From Megalobrama amblycephala (taxonomy: Eukaryota; Chordata; Actinopteri; Cypriniformes; Xenocyprididae), in NCBI RefSeq assembly GCF_018812025.1, contig NC_063062.1:37070228-37134227 (forward strand): a DNA stretch of 64,000 nucleotides, written 5' to 3'. Each line of letters opens with the position of its first letter. The first letter of the stretch is position 1. The position numbers and the translations under genes were made by a program. This document shows positions 35,265-48,342 of the stretch, one piece after another. The notes under the pieces are model-generated. The model did not search any database and was not told the origin of the DNA. It was given only the letters and a program-made list of their open reading frames with translations.

Positions 35265-35946
35265 AATTCCCGTAAATGAACTTCCTGTAAAAATTCCTGT
35301 GTATTATTTATAAAATCATAAATAAAGCTTCCATAGGTTATATACAAATATTATTTTAACAAAGGCTATAGCCTATTAATAGTAACACATTTTTTTTACT
35401 TAATTCGAATGCTGTCACAGGCACAAGGGGCTACAAGTGAAAACAGACGCTCATTTAAGCTACTGTAGTCAGAAATAGGCTACAGAAATAAAAAGTCAAA
35501 ACTTTATTGGCATGATCGGGCATATACAGTATTTACAGAATACAAACTTTCAGTAAAGTACAGAATGTTAATTAGATAAAGAGATATGGGAAATGAAGGG
35601 GAAAATAAAGCAAATAAATTTAAAAATGTAACTAATAATACTATAAAAATATTAAAAAATAAACTATCAGTGAATGGATTCAGAAGACTGTTGGATGGGA
35701 TTAAAATGTACAACATTTAAACATTTATTGATAAACTTCATTCGAATGCTGTCTAAGCAACATCACGTGCAATAGGCAACAATATAATATGCATATGCAT
35801 GTGTTAATATAATAATTTTTTAATTCTGTTCTTTTTTTAAAATTAAAAATAAATATTATTATAATCTTATCCATTTCTGATAATTCCAGGTTGCTATGGT
35901 CGCGCAGATTGTTTACACATATAACTCGTGGCCACGAGAAAAATAT
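35029..35946. mobile_element. Element with inverted ends of about 107 bp (CTCGTGGYCACGAG)
   Basis: The left arm 35029-35135 and right arm 35841-35946 are inverted copies (atattttTCTCGTGG, gtgtaaacaatctgcg, ccatagcaacctggaattat in both), with a few differences such as GGTCACG versus GGCCACG. The interior holds a (AT)n(GT)n tract at 35174-35261 and no coding sequence. The target duplication is not clear. Confidence 0.85.
35174..35261. repeat. (AT)n(GT)n compound microsatellite
   Basis: About 20 AT then about 24 GT dinucleotides, inside the long-TIR element. Confidence 0.96.
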
Positions 35947-36090
35947 ATCGTTCCCTCACCGCATGATCTCGAGGCCACGACTTTACATCGTGGAGCCATG
36001 ACATAAGGATGTCGTTACCTCGACAAAATGACCTTGTGGCCACAAGTTATTATCACGTTCCCACGAGTCCCACGAGTCGTGGCCACAACA
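35925..36090. repeat. Cluster of GTGGCCAC-type palindromes
   Basis: Palindromes CTCGTGGCCACGAG (35925-35938), CTTGTGGCCACAAG (about 36032-36045) and TCGTGGCCAC (about 36075-36084), with related words GAGGCCACGAC and TCGTGGAGCCATGAC, fall in 165 bp that spans the right end of the preceding element. Confidence 0.7.
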
Positions 36091-36239
36091 AAACTAAGTG
36101 AACCGAACATGTCCCCTCCCGGTCACCGTAACTTATCACTAATCAGTTTAGCTCACTATTTCAATCCAGTTGCAGTGGTTAACAGACACACACTAGAGAT
36201 GAATATTACATTTTGGTCTGTTACTCACTTCAAAAAACC

Positions 36240-36330
36240 TTGAACAGTGCTCAAGTCATATGGACTTTATGGTGCTTTTGCATCCTTTTTGATGAGAGCA
36301 TTTTCATTTTTGGGTGAACTGCCCCTTTAA
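36240..36330. repeat. MITE right-end fragment with TTAA
   Basis: Sequence tcatttttgggtgaactg followed by CCCCTTTAA ends at TTAA 36327-36330, the typical right end of a very common cyprinid MITE. The left part is missing. Confidence 0.55.
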
Positions 36331-37829
36331 TTAGTGAGTATAAATCCCTCTATACACTGTCTGTCTCAGCTTTCTGTGCTTATCATATCTTTTGCCCATG
36401 ACACTTTCTTTCCCTCTGTCAGGCCTGGCTTTCTCTTTGACTCATCCACAGTCTCCCTCCTCGCAGTCCCCTTCCTCTCTCCGATTCCCTGCTCTCATTC
36501 TCCCTCCTTTTCTCTCCTTGTCTGCCCTCTGTTTCCCTCTCCCTCGTTTTTCGTTTGTCAGGCACAGGCCCATCCCATCCATTGACTCATCAGCAGCTAG
36601 TCACTTATCTCCTTCTCTCCATCCCTTTCCCGGAAGGATAGATCTCTCTTCTCTTCCCTTTGTTTCTCTCCATCTGGGGCTGAAATTGCCAGAGCAGATG
36701 CATGGCGCGAGGTGTCAGAGTATGGCAGCGGCAGGCAGAGACACCGAGCTCAGACCCAGACACAGAGCTATTCATTATTCATAAAGCCATTTCTAAGAGC
36801 GGTGAGGACCCGCGTCATGCAGGAGCTCATCCCGTGCATGTTCACAGACACGCAGAACCATTCACCCGCTGCCTGGGTGGATTTCAAACCGTGTCCAGGA
36901 CGACACGCCAGGGTCGGCCGCCAAAACAACTTTATTATTGAAGATAGCGTTATATAGGGAATCATTAATGAAACTTTATCTTAGCAGTGTTAACTGCTGA
37001 TTAGATGTTTAACTTCATGACTGTTATCTGTCTATCTCTTAGGGGTGTGATGAGATCTTGTGCCATGAGATCTCGCAAGATTTCGCAAGAGGTGAAAAAC
37101 TGTCTTGTGATATTGCCATGACGGAGCATGAGGGTAATAATAGGATAGAATATGCCACCACTGCTATATTTACATTACTCCTCCACTGTTGCTTTGCTTT
37201 TTATAAAAATACAAAACATTTAATTCAGTTGGATAACGGTCACTTCAATTCCATCCAGCTCATCCAACGCGAGCAGCAGAGCCATAGGTAGTGCGGCAGG
37301 AATCAGATTTCACTGATCACATGACGAGATGACTGACAAGACCATGGCGGAGGATTCGATGCACAACAGAGCATAAATGTCTGATAAATGTATTATCTTG
37401 TACAATTCGTGCTCAGCACTGCTGCTCCCTATTCACAGAGTAAGCTCGATTGCGAAATTGAAAGAGAAAGTAAAACGCGAACGCGCATTCAAACAAGATT
37501 TCAATACCCTGCATTTTGAAAGTAAAACAGCACTGTGTTACCCCACAATTTTAATTCGTCAGATAAAGTGACCTGTATGAGTAGAAATTCAGCACTTTCA
37601 TTAGAATGAAATAAAATAATATGAATTTAAGTTGTTAAATGTAGCTGTAACAAAGTTCCAGTTCAAGGAAGAAGGAAGTGAACTCCAAACGTAACTTTCA
37701 TTGTAACTTTAATTGTACAATATTCATAAACAACAAAACGAGGGGAGCGGCATATAAGCCTAATAAAAACAGCAAGGTAAAAGGTCCCACGCTCTTGGAC
37801 TGCTTCATACCACAGTAACATTAATAAAA
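36331..37829. other. Non-coding stretch with pyrimidine-rich tract
   Basis: Pyrimidine-rich sequence at about 36405-36665 produces frames of 83 and 130 codons that I do not accept. At about 37040-37110 a repeat of type gagatctcgcaagatttcgc is seen, similar to a dispersed fish repeat. Nothing else is recognised. Confidence 0.4.
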
Positions 37830-37835
37830 CTTTAA

Positions 37836-38725
37836 AGGTGCCCTCGAATGAAAAATTGAATTTATCTTGGCATAGTCAAATAACAAGAGTTCAGTACATG
37901 GAAATGACATACAGTGAGTCTCAAACTCCATTGTTTCCTCCTTCTTATGTAAAACTCATTTGTTTAAAAGACCTCTGAAGAACAGGCGAATCTCAACATA
38001 ACACCGACTGTGACAAGGGCAGCCAGTATTAACGTCTGGATGTGCACAACCAAATCATCAGACTAGGTAAGCAAGCAAGAACAACAGCGAAAAATGGCAG
38101 ATGGAGCAATAATAACTGACATGGTCCATGATTACATGATATTTTTAGTGATATTTGTAAATTGTCTTTTTAAATGTTTCGTTAGCATGTTGCTAATGTA
38201 CTGTTAAATGTGGTTAAAGTTACCATCGTTTCTTACTGTATTCACGGAGACAAGAGCCATCACTATTTTCATTATTAAACACTTGCAGTCTGTATAATTC
38301 ATAAACACAACTTCATTCTTTATAAATCTCTCCAACAGTGTAGCATTAGCCGTTAGCCATGGAGCACAGCCTCAAATTCATTCAGAATCAAATGTAAACA
38401 ATATACAATACTCACATAATCCGACGCGTGCATGCCGCATGCATGACGAACACTTTGTAAAGATCCATTTGAGGGTTATATTATCTGTGTGAACTTTGTT
38501 TATGCACTGTTCAAGGCAAGCGCGAGCTCTTGGGGCGTGGAGCACGAGAATTAAAGGGCCAGTAGCCCTGAATCGGCTCATTTATAATGATGCCCCAAAA
38601 TAGGCAGTTAAAAAAATGAATAAAAAAAAAATCTATGGGGTATTTTGAGCTGAAACTTCACAGACACATGCAGGGGACACCTTAGACTTATATTACATCT
38701 TTTTAAAAAAAGTTCTAGGGAACCT
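37836..38725. mobile_element. TTAA-flanked non-autonomous element (AGGTGCCCT ends)
   Basis: TTAA at 37832-37835 and 38726-38729 flanks AGGTGCCCTCGAATGAA ... TTCTAGGGAACCT, terminal inverted repeats of about 15 bp with mismatches. It is 890 bp. The right part (38636-38668) matches 330-420. No coding frame. Confidence 0.75.
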
Positions 38726-39447
38726 TTAATACATTAGCTCATCCATGAATATGATCCCGTCAGATTGCTTTCCATCGGCTGTGGAGGTGAAGACAGCAAC
38801 TCCCGTGATTCCACGCTCATTCATGGCATCATCAAGATATGCCAATGTTTTGAATAATCGACACTTACATACTGTGCCTTTAATGAGAAATCATTACTAT
38901 CTATCCTCTTAAGTCTTGTTTAAGTTATGTAAATCTTTAACTAAACATTCATGAGAAGACGTCCGCTGTGCCGTTATAACAGGATATACTGTTAGTTTCT
39001 ACTGCAAGGTTGAAGCGAATACAGTATATTTCCGGTTGAGCTTTTAAAATGGGTTCGACACAGATCCGAGTGTGACGTGTGAGTTTCTTTTTCTACCATG
39101 ATTCAGGGATACAGATAATTAAAGCAATTACCCAGAAAATATGACTATTAAATGTACATGAATTGTAAGTTGTCCATGTTCCAGAGGCATTGTGAGATGT
39201 GAGATGCAGATCTATCATATAGATGTGTCATATTTCACATCTTTCAGCTGAAGTCACTCTAATAACGGCACTGAAAGCATGTTTGGCAGAGTGCCGATGC
39301 CATTGAAGATTTTCGGTGGTGATAAAGCAGGAAGCAGCTGTTGAGCTTCATAAAACCAATCTTATATTAGTGCTGCTTTGTTGTTTTTGAAGCAAATCTC
39401 AACCTTTCCCACTGAGATGGAAGAAATGAAACTAATCTTTCTCTCCC
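38726..39447. other. Non-coding stretch, nothing recognised
   Basis: No coding or repeat structure that I can support. Confidence 0.4.
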
Positions 39448-39921
39448 GGGGCCTCATTTATAAAATGTTGCGCAGAAAACGTCCTAAATTGGATCTTACG
39501 ATCATTTCTCCGATGTACGTACGGGTGGTTCATAGAATGAACCTAAACACAGAAAACGAACGTACGCCTCTCTTTCAGATATGGAATCTATAAATCGCAA
39601 ATGATCTTGAACTTGTGCGCAGCTGAATGGTTTCAGTTCTCTACGTTTTAAACAACACCTAATTAATGTAATTTACATGCAAAAGATCACCAGTCATCGT
39701 CCACATCCTTGGCGAGCTGCAAGAATAGCTTAGATTTCCAAAAACCTGCCGTAATCTGACCAGGAAAAGTGTGTACATCTGCTCAGACCCTGACGTGGCT
39801 CTAAGCACTTTTCCACATCAAAGACCGTTTTTATAAATATGAGCGTTGGCGTGGATTTAAGCATACGCACACTCTAAGACCAAATCTGTGCATATGCACA
39901 CTTTATAAATAATGAGGCCCC
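39448..39921. mobile_element. Element with GGGGCCTCATTTATAAA ends
   Basis: The left end GGGGCCTCATTTATAAAATG and the inverse right end (TTTATAAATAATGAGGCCCC) define about 474 bp. The interior includes tacgtacg-type words. No clear target duplication, no coding capacity. The style is known from other fish genomes. Confidence 0.7.
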
Positions 39922-40481
39922 TGACCTCTGAACCTCTGAAGGTTTGAATGCAGATGTGCCCTGGATCATGGCTTGAGTGGTCTATACACATCTGAGAAGA
40001 CTATATCTATATATAGTATACTGAAATAACAAATTCAACATGGTGTCAACACTCATTCCCAAATGAGCTTGTAAAGCATCAGTATGAACACTTACATTTG
40101 TTCTGTTTTATATTTATTTTACTAAATTACTATTTTAGTTACATATTTATATATCAGCTCATGACATCCCTAGTATTCCTAAAAGAGTTCACTGTGTTTT
40201 TGTGAATGCGTTCATATATACATTAGAAACAGCTCTATTTACTTATATTAATGTTATCTTTTTCAAATTAGGAAACTGTTTTTCAGTTGACTGTAAGAAA
40301 CATTTGTCTTAATTCTGATTGATAGTCACTGCAGTTTTAAATCATTTTACTGTGTATTTTACTGAAAAATATCAGAGAAGTGGGTTTGATTCCTGCTTGT
40401 GGTGCGAAAGGTCCTGGTTTCATATCCCGGACGAGCCCCCAATTCTGTTACAGCTTCTCGTCTTTATTTTGTTGCTCCCCA

Positions 40482-40648
40482 ACAGACATTCTACTGACTA
40501 TAAGTAACTTTGCAAGTCAGCTTATTCTACTAACCCTAACCTAACAGTGTACTAAAACTCGAATGAGAGTAGTAGCAAATTAATGAGAGTTAGTTGAAAT
40601 GTAGTTGCAAAGTTAGTAGAATGTCTAAATCGAAATAAAGTGCAACCA
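40482..40648. mobile_element. MITE B, copy 3 (left end degraded)
   Basis: It shares acattctactgactataagt, ctaaccctaacctaacagtg and the right end gaaataaagtgcaacc with copies at 15955 and 17991. The terminal GGTTACACTT on the left is not intact. Confidence 0.65.
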
Positions 40649-43600
40649 AAAAGAGGGCAATATATATGAATAATAAACATTAAATATTTATGTTGCAAGC
40701 ACATTTTACCGAAATTAGTGTTGTTCCTGGAAATAGCCATGCATATGTGATGTTCTGTAATCAAGACGGGTGGAGCTTGCTGGACTGACAGTAAAATGCA
40801 TGTCAACGAATCTGAATGTGTGTGTGGTCTTCATAATTCATCACAAATCATTATTAGTTTATCACCATCTGTAACCAGCCCACATTCTAAACCAATAGCT
40901 CACTCCTAACCAATGAAAAATTCATTTAGACTTCATCTGACTTGACACCTCTGCCTGAAAAAAAGGTGGACAAGGCTAATAATTAATGCTGTTGATATAA
41001 TTGCTGCACTGTTTGTACTGTCACACTAAGGCCTACTAGAGTCAGAATGATTTTCTGTTATTGTACTGAGCCAAGCTGCTCTCAATCCAGCTCTATCAGC
41101 AACAACATTTATTGACCCTGTACAATATAAGGAACAGAATCTGACTTTCTAGTATTGCAGTGGAGCCAGACATAATCGCCCACTAAAGCATTCTAAAAAT
41201 TCTAAATAAATAAATAAGTAGATAGCATATGTACAACATATATTGTCCCCGTTGGGTTTCAAATTAATTCATATCATGTTAAAAGATTAATATTAGCGAG
41301 TGTCCCCAGTATTTTACATGGAAGTGTTCCTGGTGACACTGACCCAAAACTATTTGCAGAAGTATAATTATAAATCAAAAATTTACACACAAGCCGAACT
41401 ACTCCAGTTGCTTTAGTGGATCTGAGCCCAGCTGAAAACATGCCAGTGCGATGAGTGATTCGTTCGTTTGAAACCATGACGAAAATGAATCGTTGAACCA
41501 TCGGAAACTCCTGACAGTTAATGACTGAATAAATCCTATGATGCTAATAACCTGTCAACAACTGCCATTTGTAGCTGCTGAATAGACCCTCATTGTAGAT
41601 TTAGAGTGTGTTTTAGGAGGTTAAGCGGGCAGATGGTTCTTCGGGGGACTGCTGGATATATTGTTGTGATTGTATTTGCAAATAGACTCACCTTTGCTTC
41701 CGCTCCTCCATTCAGATTACACCGCAACCATTGATTCTGCAAACTAACAAGTCTGATAAAGGTGTCACAGCCTCTCAGAGGTCTTGCTAAAGAGGAAAAG
41801 GAAGGAATGGATCGAAAGACAGACATTGAAAGGGAGAGGATGATGGAGGGAAAAGAGTGAGAATATTTATGTGCATGTAAGAGTGAGCGTGACAAGCACT
41901 GACAAACTGTTGTGATGGGTGAAGAGTATGTTGTCTCAGTGTTCAACAGCTGTATTATCTGTATTATAAGGCTTTTAGATGCAACTCTTTGTTGTGCACA
42001 GTTCTTATTTTTGGTTAATTTCTTCTTCAAAGAAATAACTTTGAGGCACTGTTAGTCTAAACTGTTAAATCTGTTTTGTTTAACCTCCAGAGACACACTG
42101 TAGCAAAATTGCAAGTTATTTAAAGCTATTAAATAATACATATCTTTCACTAAATATGTGTTGAAACTACACTTAGCAGCAGCTCACAACGGTTTTGGCA
42201 GGGAAATGTTTATTTGATCTTTTTTTTTATCATTATTATTTGATTATTTGTTATTATTTATTATGAAGTAGTGTTCACTGCCAACTAAAAGTTCATGTAC
42301 AGATAAATAGTACACATATGAATTTGTAAATGAACTTGCATAAACATATCCAAATTCCAGCCTTGTAGCCTTCATGTTTCTCATGAAAGTCAAACCCAGA
42401 AAGTCCAAGCATTTTCAGTTGCATCCACCATTTTGAAATGTTGCAGCCTTGAAAAGTCAACGTAGCAATATTGCATTTTTTTGAACATGCACCCGAAAAC
42501 AAAATATGCATATGATTTTAATAGCCAATGACTTTCTAAAAAAGAAAATACATTATCAATATCAAGGCTGGGGTTTCTGAGGGTGAAGAATCCTTTAATC
42601 TCCCTCTTTTAACATCCTTTCAAACATGCATAAAAATTCATAACATAAACCGTGAATATTGTTCCGCAACCCAGCTGATTTTAAATCGCAACACCCCCTG
42701 TGATTTATCTGAATAATAATACACAAGAAATCAAAAAGCTTTGTTCTCTTGATTAAGCAAACTGAACAGCGTGACTCATGTTTCTCAATTCAGGCAATTG
42801 AGTCAATGTTTTTGTCTCATCTGGACGCCCTCCTGGTTCCACGGCAGGTCCTGCCATGCCCTACATCAAATCACTGCATCACTGATTGTAAACCGTTCCT
42901 GACTGTGTCAAGGTAATTATGACGATTGAGGCCTTAGCTGAAAAAGTCCAAAAAAGATTTGCTTTGCTTCATGCAGTATAAAAACAGCTCTGAGAGCAGA
43001 AAAAAAATAAATCACTGGCTTTCTTTCTCTCCTTATGTATTCAGAATGCTGGAATGTTCACTTCAGTATGGTAGAGCAGGTTACATTTGTTGGGTAATGA
43101 TATATGGGATTTGCAAAATGAGAAAGCGGAAGCTATTTAAACAGATGCAGTGTGGGCCAGAGAAACAGAGCGCAATGCCAGAGATACATCGATCTGATGG
43201 CCTGTATCAGAGAGAGAATGAGAGTCTATGAATAAGACAGAGAAAGAGAGCTGGAGAGTCTTCCTCACATTCTGCTGCCCAATGCTATTTTAAGCCCTGA
43301 TTTTGCCCTACGAGTGACGAAGGGCAGTCTGTGAAAATACGACGTCTGGCAGAAAACTGCAGCAAGACGCATCCAAATATTTCCTGTAAAGACAATGACA
43401 AGCACTGCAGACAAATTTAAGAGACTGATAATTTCCCTATTCTATCCACTGATGGAAAAACAAACAAGACTTTGAATATGATTTCTGGATGATGCTCATG
43501 TTATCATGTTATGCACTACTGAAAGATTTCACACCTGTATCTGCAATGTGATTTCATTAGTTATCGCACCTATTCATGCATAAAGCGTGGGTCTTTGCAT

Positions 43601-45332
43601 AGGTTTGTACAGGTGCAAGCATTAATTAATGCTCAAGAAAGCAACGCAATGTATTAAGAGCTGGGGGTGTAAACTTTTGATGAAGATGTTTACATTTTTT
43701 TTCATTTAGTACAGAAGCTAAATAAGTTAATAATGTTTATTCAAGGATCACCTTGATCATTGTATGCAAAACATTTTCACTCGTTTCCTTCTTGAGCATC
43801 AATGAATGTTTTCAGCTTTTGTTATAGTTGGCTATGAATCCCTCATACAGTTGCTCTCACTGTCAAAAGATGGAACTCAACATCATGCAGTCGCTGTGGA
43901 AAGGCTTCAAATGTCGATATAATAGTCGATATGTAACTATGCAAAAATATAATTCAAATAATCCAAGCATTTATTTTGTAAAGATTTTTTCTGAGCCAGT
44001 AAGAAAACTACCCAGCCATTTGGTGACATCTTTGAAGGAATTCTCTATTTCAATGTAGGAAGTTTAGAGAAAATAACTGAAATTTCTTTAAGCACCTTTA
44101 ATTGCATTACCTCCAGAAACTGTGGAAATCCGACTTTCTGTAGTTCAGTTGGCAAAACAGTTTGCAATTTGTTGGCCATTTTCAGTATGTCATCCAGGTT
44201 ATATCTGCTGAGAGATAATTACTACCCATGTGCCCTTTGTGTGCGTTTTCTCTTCCTGTAATACACATGCACGTATAAACACAGCTTCACACTTATTCAC
44301 TGAGTAACACATGAAGGGATTTAAAGGATGATGAATGTGTCAGGGGAAGAGAAAAATGCATGTGACTTAATTAGTGACTAATATGCTTCTATTATGTCTT
44401 TTCAAATGTGCTTGCCTGTCTTACTTCCAATTATACTGTCAGCCACAGAGAGCAGGCAGTAGGTTTCATCATTATAATGTACAAATTACTCTCTTTAAGC
44501 CACCATCAGGTAGTCTAAATAAACTCCCAACTGTTTCTTCAAACAGACGAAAAAGTCAGTTATGAAAAGTGGTAGTTACGGAGGATGTAGTATATTGCAG
44601 GCTGTGTCGTGAAGTCAATGTGAAAAATATTCAAATTTAAGTATTAGAAAATATCTACAGAGAACATCAGTTATGTGATGCAAATGCAATTTAGATTACT
44701 CTACACTTTCTCTAAAGACTGCCATAAGCAAATGCATCAACCAATAGAATGCATGCTCCAAATCTGTTCAGTGAACACTTATTTCACTGATGAAATGACT
44801 CCATTATATAATCATGAGGTTCAATGCATGGAAATAAACTACAGCACATGATGACAGTAATAAGACGTCTTGAACCACTGACATACAGGCAGTATAGGCA
44901 AGAAAACCTTTGATTGTAGAGTAAGGCTGACTTTCAACAGTCATGCCATGGGTTTGCTGTGGCTCTCTTTGTTTATTTTTCTTTTTCTTTTGTGAGCCCT
45001 TTGTCATCATCAATCAAGGCAAATGGGTCTAAAATGGTTGTTTTAATGGGCAGAGCTGATTCATTCTGATTCATTTATGAATAATGCTGAATATTGTCTC
45101 AGTCTTTATGCTGAACATCAGAACTGAACTAGAGGTCTGTAAAACCAAGGTACTGGGCAGAGGAACCACAAACATTTAGTCTATTGCAAAAACACAGCTC
45201 TATACATCCTGTTTCAGGACCTCGTTGAGAGATGTTTCTCAGAGACTTTGCTAAATTACCCACAACACATGACTCGAGCACCATGAATATCATCCTACAC
45301 ACCTAAACAAGCCATTTATAGAAAAAGAAAGA
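40649..45332. other. Repeat-poor non-coding stretch of about 4.7 kb
   Basis: No terminal-repeat element, satellite or long microsatellite is seen here, in contrast with both sides. Frames up to 146 codons (41590-42030, minus strand) resemble no family. Such a stretch could hold conserved non-coding elements, but that cannot be judged without alignment to other fish. Confidence 0.4.
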
Positions 45333-46680
45333 GAGTTATGTTACATAATCTTCATAGTAGATGTTTTATATTTGCATAAGCGCATTTATTGTTTATAACA
45401 CATTTAGAATACATGTATAACATTATTATACTGTCAGAAATGCAAACGTGCATGATTATTTCATTGCAAACGACTGGCAGCACTCTAGGACAGAAAAAGA
45501 TTTGTTACATAATCTTCATAGATGTTTTATCTCTACATAACACACACACAAAACACATTATAATACATGTATAACATATGTATAATATTCTAATGTCAAA
45601 GATGCAAACATGCATTATTATTTCACGAATAACTATCAGTAATCAGGGGCAAGCTGTTATGTTACATAATCATCTAGTTATCTCTATGTAAGATATTGTA
45701 TTGCTTATAACACATTTATAACGCATGCATAACATTATTAGACTGTCAAATGCATGATTTTTTTTTTTCCATTGTGAATGACTCATAAGGACAAAACGAG
45801 AGTTATGTTGCATAATCTTCATGTTGTTGATGTTTTATCTCTATATAAGCAATTTTACAACTTATAATACATTTACAATACATGTATTACACTGTTATAT
45901 GGTCAGAAATCCAAAAGTGCATGATTTAATTTGAAATGACTGGCAGTAATCAGGGACAGAAAGAGTTGTTACATAATCTTCATAGAAGTTTCATCTCTAC
46001 ATAACACAAACACATTTATAATATATTTATAAAATATTTATATTAGAATGTCAAATATGCAAAACTGCATGATTATTTCATGAATAATACATAATCATTA
46101 AGTTTTCTCTAGTTTTTATTGCTTGTAGCACATTTATAACACATGCATAACATATTACATTGTCAAAAATGTAAAAAGTGCATATTTTTTCCATTGTGAA
46201 TGACTCATAGGGACAAATGAGACAAATTCTTCAAAGTAGTTGTTTTATCTCTATATAAGCAATTTTACGACATATAATACACTTATATCACATATTATAA
46301 CACTATTATACTGTAAGAAATGCAAAAGTGCATGATTTAATTTTGAATGACTGGCAGCACTCAGGGACAGAAAGAGTTGTTACATAATCTTAATAGTAAA
46401 TGTTTTATCTCTATACAAGTCATTTAGTGCTTATAACACATTAATAATGCCTGTATAACATTATTACACTGTCAAATGCAAAAGTGTGGTTTTTTTCCCA
46501 TTGTGAATGACTCATAGGGACAAAAAAAGAGTTATGCTATCTTCACTGTAGATGTTTTATCGCTATATAAGAAATGTGCTGCTTATAACACATTTATAAC
46601 ACATGAACAACATTACACTGTCAAAATTGCAAAAGTGCATCATTATTTCCTTTCGAATTACTGGCAGCACTCGGGGACAT
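45333..46680. repeat. Degenerate tandem repeat, about nine units of about 120-165 bp
   Basis: The phrase TTACATAATCTTCATAG or a variant recurs at about 45341, 45505, 45662, 45808, 45970, 46088, 46225, 46380 and 46535. Each unit then has gttttatctctatataa, aacacatttataac, acatgtataacattatta and ctgtcaaaaatgcaaaagtg, then catgattatttcat, then a gac-tggcagcactcagggaca or gactcatagggacaaa end. Units differ substantially, so the array is old. Confidence 0.85.
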
Positions 46681-47887
46681 TGATGTACTGTAAGTAATTC
46701 TTATGTTGAACAATTAACGTGTGACTTGTTTGCGATGAATAATTCATGTATAGCCTAAAGAACCTGTGCAAGCCACCTGGTAATAACACAGCGAAAATGA
46801 CATCAATTAAACTAAATTAACCCTATTTCAAACAGTGATGAATACGTGCTTATATCAGGATCTGACTTCCGACCGGCCGCACGCCTCAGGTAATGCAGTC
46901 AGCGAGTTATGTAAAGGGGCTCCACAGAGCGGCCGAGTCTGATTCTCAGCACTGCTCATGGTGCCATTAATAGCCAGCAAACCCACATCCGAAGTTAGCC
47001 AAGCCTATATCTAAAGATAGCCTTAGCATATCTATAGCTGTGGCCCACATAATTCTTCAGCACAGCCTTACCGTGAGAGTTTGAAAAGACTGCAGCCAGC
47101 CAAGCTTCTGTTAGAAGAGAGGAAAAATAATGACCACTTTTGACAATTCCACTGCAATTAGGAGCAGAGGAATGTATGCGGCTGATCACAGGAGCTCTCC
47201 GCCATTGACTGACACCCATTATACAGCTGTGTTTTTAGGCTGCTTCTGATTATCCAGCTGCTGAGAGCCTCATCGCCCCACTCATAGTGTTTGTGAATAT
47301 GCAGCATGTGCTAAGGTCTGCTTGAAGTGTTATTTCAGAGTCTAGATAAAAAGGAGGGTGTTGTGTACTTAATGAACGCCGGAGCCCATGCTCCCATGTA
47401 TGACAGGATAATTAGCCGCTAACGGTCGGGGGGAGCACTTCAAAGACACACTTCATACCCTCAGCATGGGATGAGTGACACATCTAACCAATCAGGTCTG
47501 CGTGACCCAGATCATTCGTTAAAGCTCTCATGCAGATCCATGCAAAAAACATGCTTGCATTTGAAATCTTACTGCGTGATAAAGGGTTCGTTTTTTTCCA
47601 CACATATACATTATTGCAGATAAAGTACTCTGGCCTCAGACAAGCTCTGACTGAAATACCCAGTTCCAGTCTGATTGGGGGACACTGTACATCTTTCAAG
47701 AGTAAAGGCACACAGGTTTGTGTTGCACAGCTTCATTTGATGCAAAAAAAGAGAGAAAAGAACTGTGTATTTGACTTCATTTTCGGGCTTTGTACAAAAG
47801 TTCTACTTTTTTATTGACCATAGAGGACACAAAATCTTATCTTAACAATGTATTGATTGGTTATCCTCTTGTAAATGTTATATATGA
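46681..47887. other. Non-coding stretch, nothing recognised
   Basis: Short chance frames only (for example 47484-47711 and 47530-47817 on opposite strands). Confidence 0.4.
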
Positions 47888-48342
47888 ATATGCCACACTG
47901 CAGGGTCACCAAGTCTCGCCACGATCGGCCTGACGTGGGCGCTAAAACAGTGAAAAGTATCAAATCGCTTCTAACTCCCTAATCGTTAGGCGTAGACTCA
48001 AAACATACTTTTGCAATCTAGTCCTAGGTTTTTGACTCGATCGGAACCAAACCAGTGCAGCGAGATTCTCTGGAGTCTGATTGTCAATAATGATCAAAAA
48101 AAGTTGAAATTTCGATTCACGGTCTCTAAGGGCCGCCAAAATGTTCAAAGTAGAGCTAAAATGGCTGTAACTCGTGAACGGAATGAGATATTTTCACCAA
48201 ACTCAGCACACCTATGTAAGAGCTCATTCTTTGTTCGTGTGAAAAAGAACGCGGCAACTGGCCACTTGGTGGCGCTATAACATGAAAACATCTATAACTA
48301 CTTCACCGTTAGTTGGATTGACTTGAAAATTGGCATGCAGTG

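Noticed and set aside
36334..36957. Overlapping frames of 79-130 codons
   Set aside because: They follow a pyrimidine-rich tract and overlap each other in several frames. No conserved domain seen.
41590..42030. 146-codon minus-strand frame
   Set aside because: No recognisable domain, no splice or start context and no family resemblance. Chance frame more likely. A protein search would be decisive.
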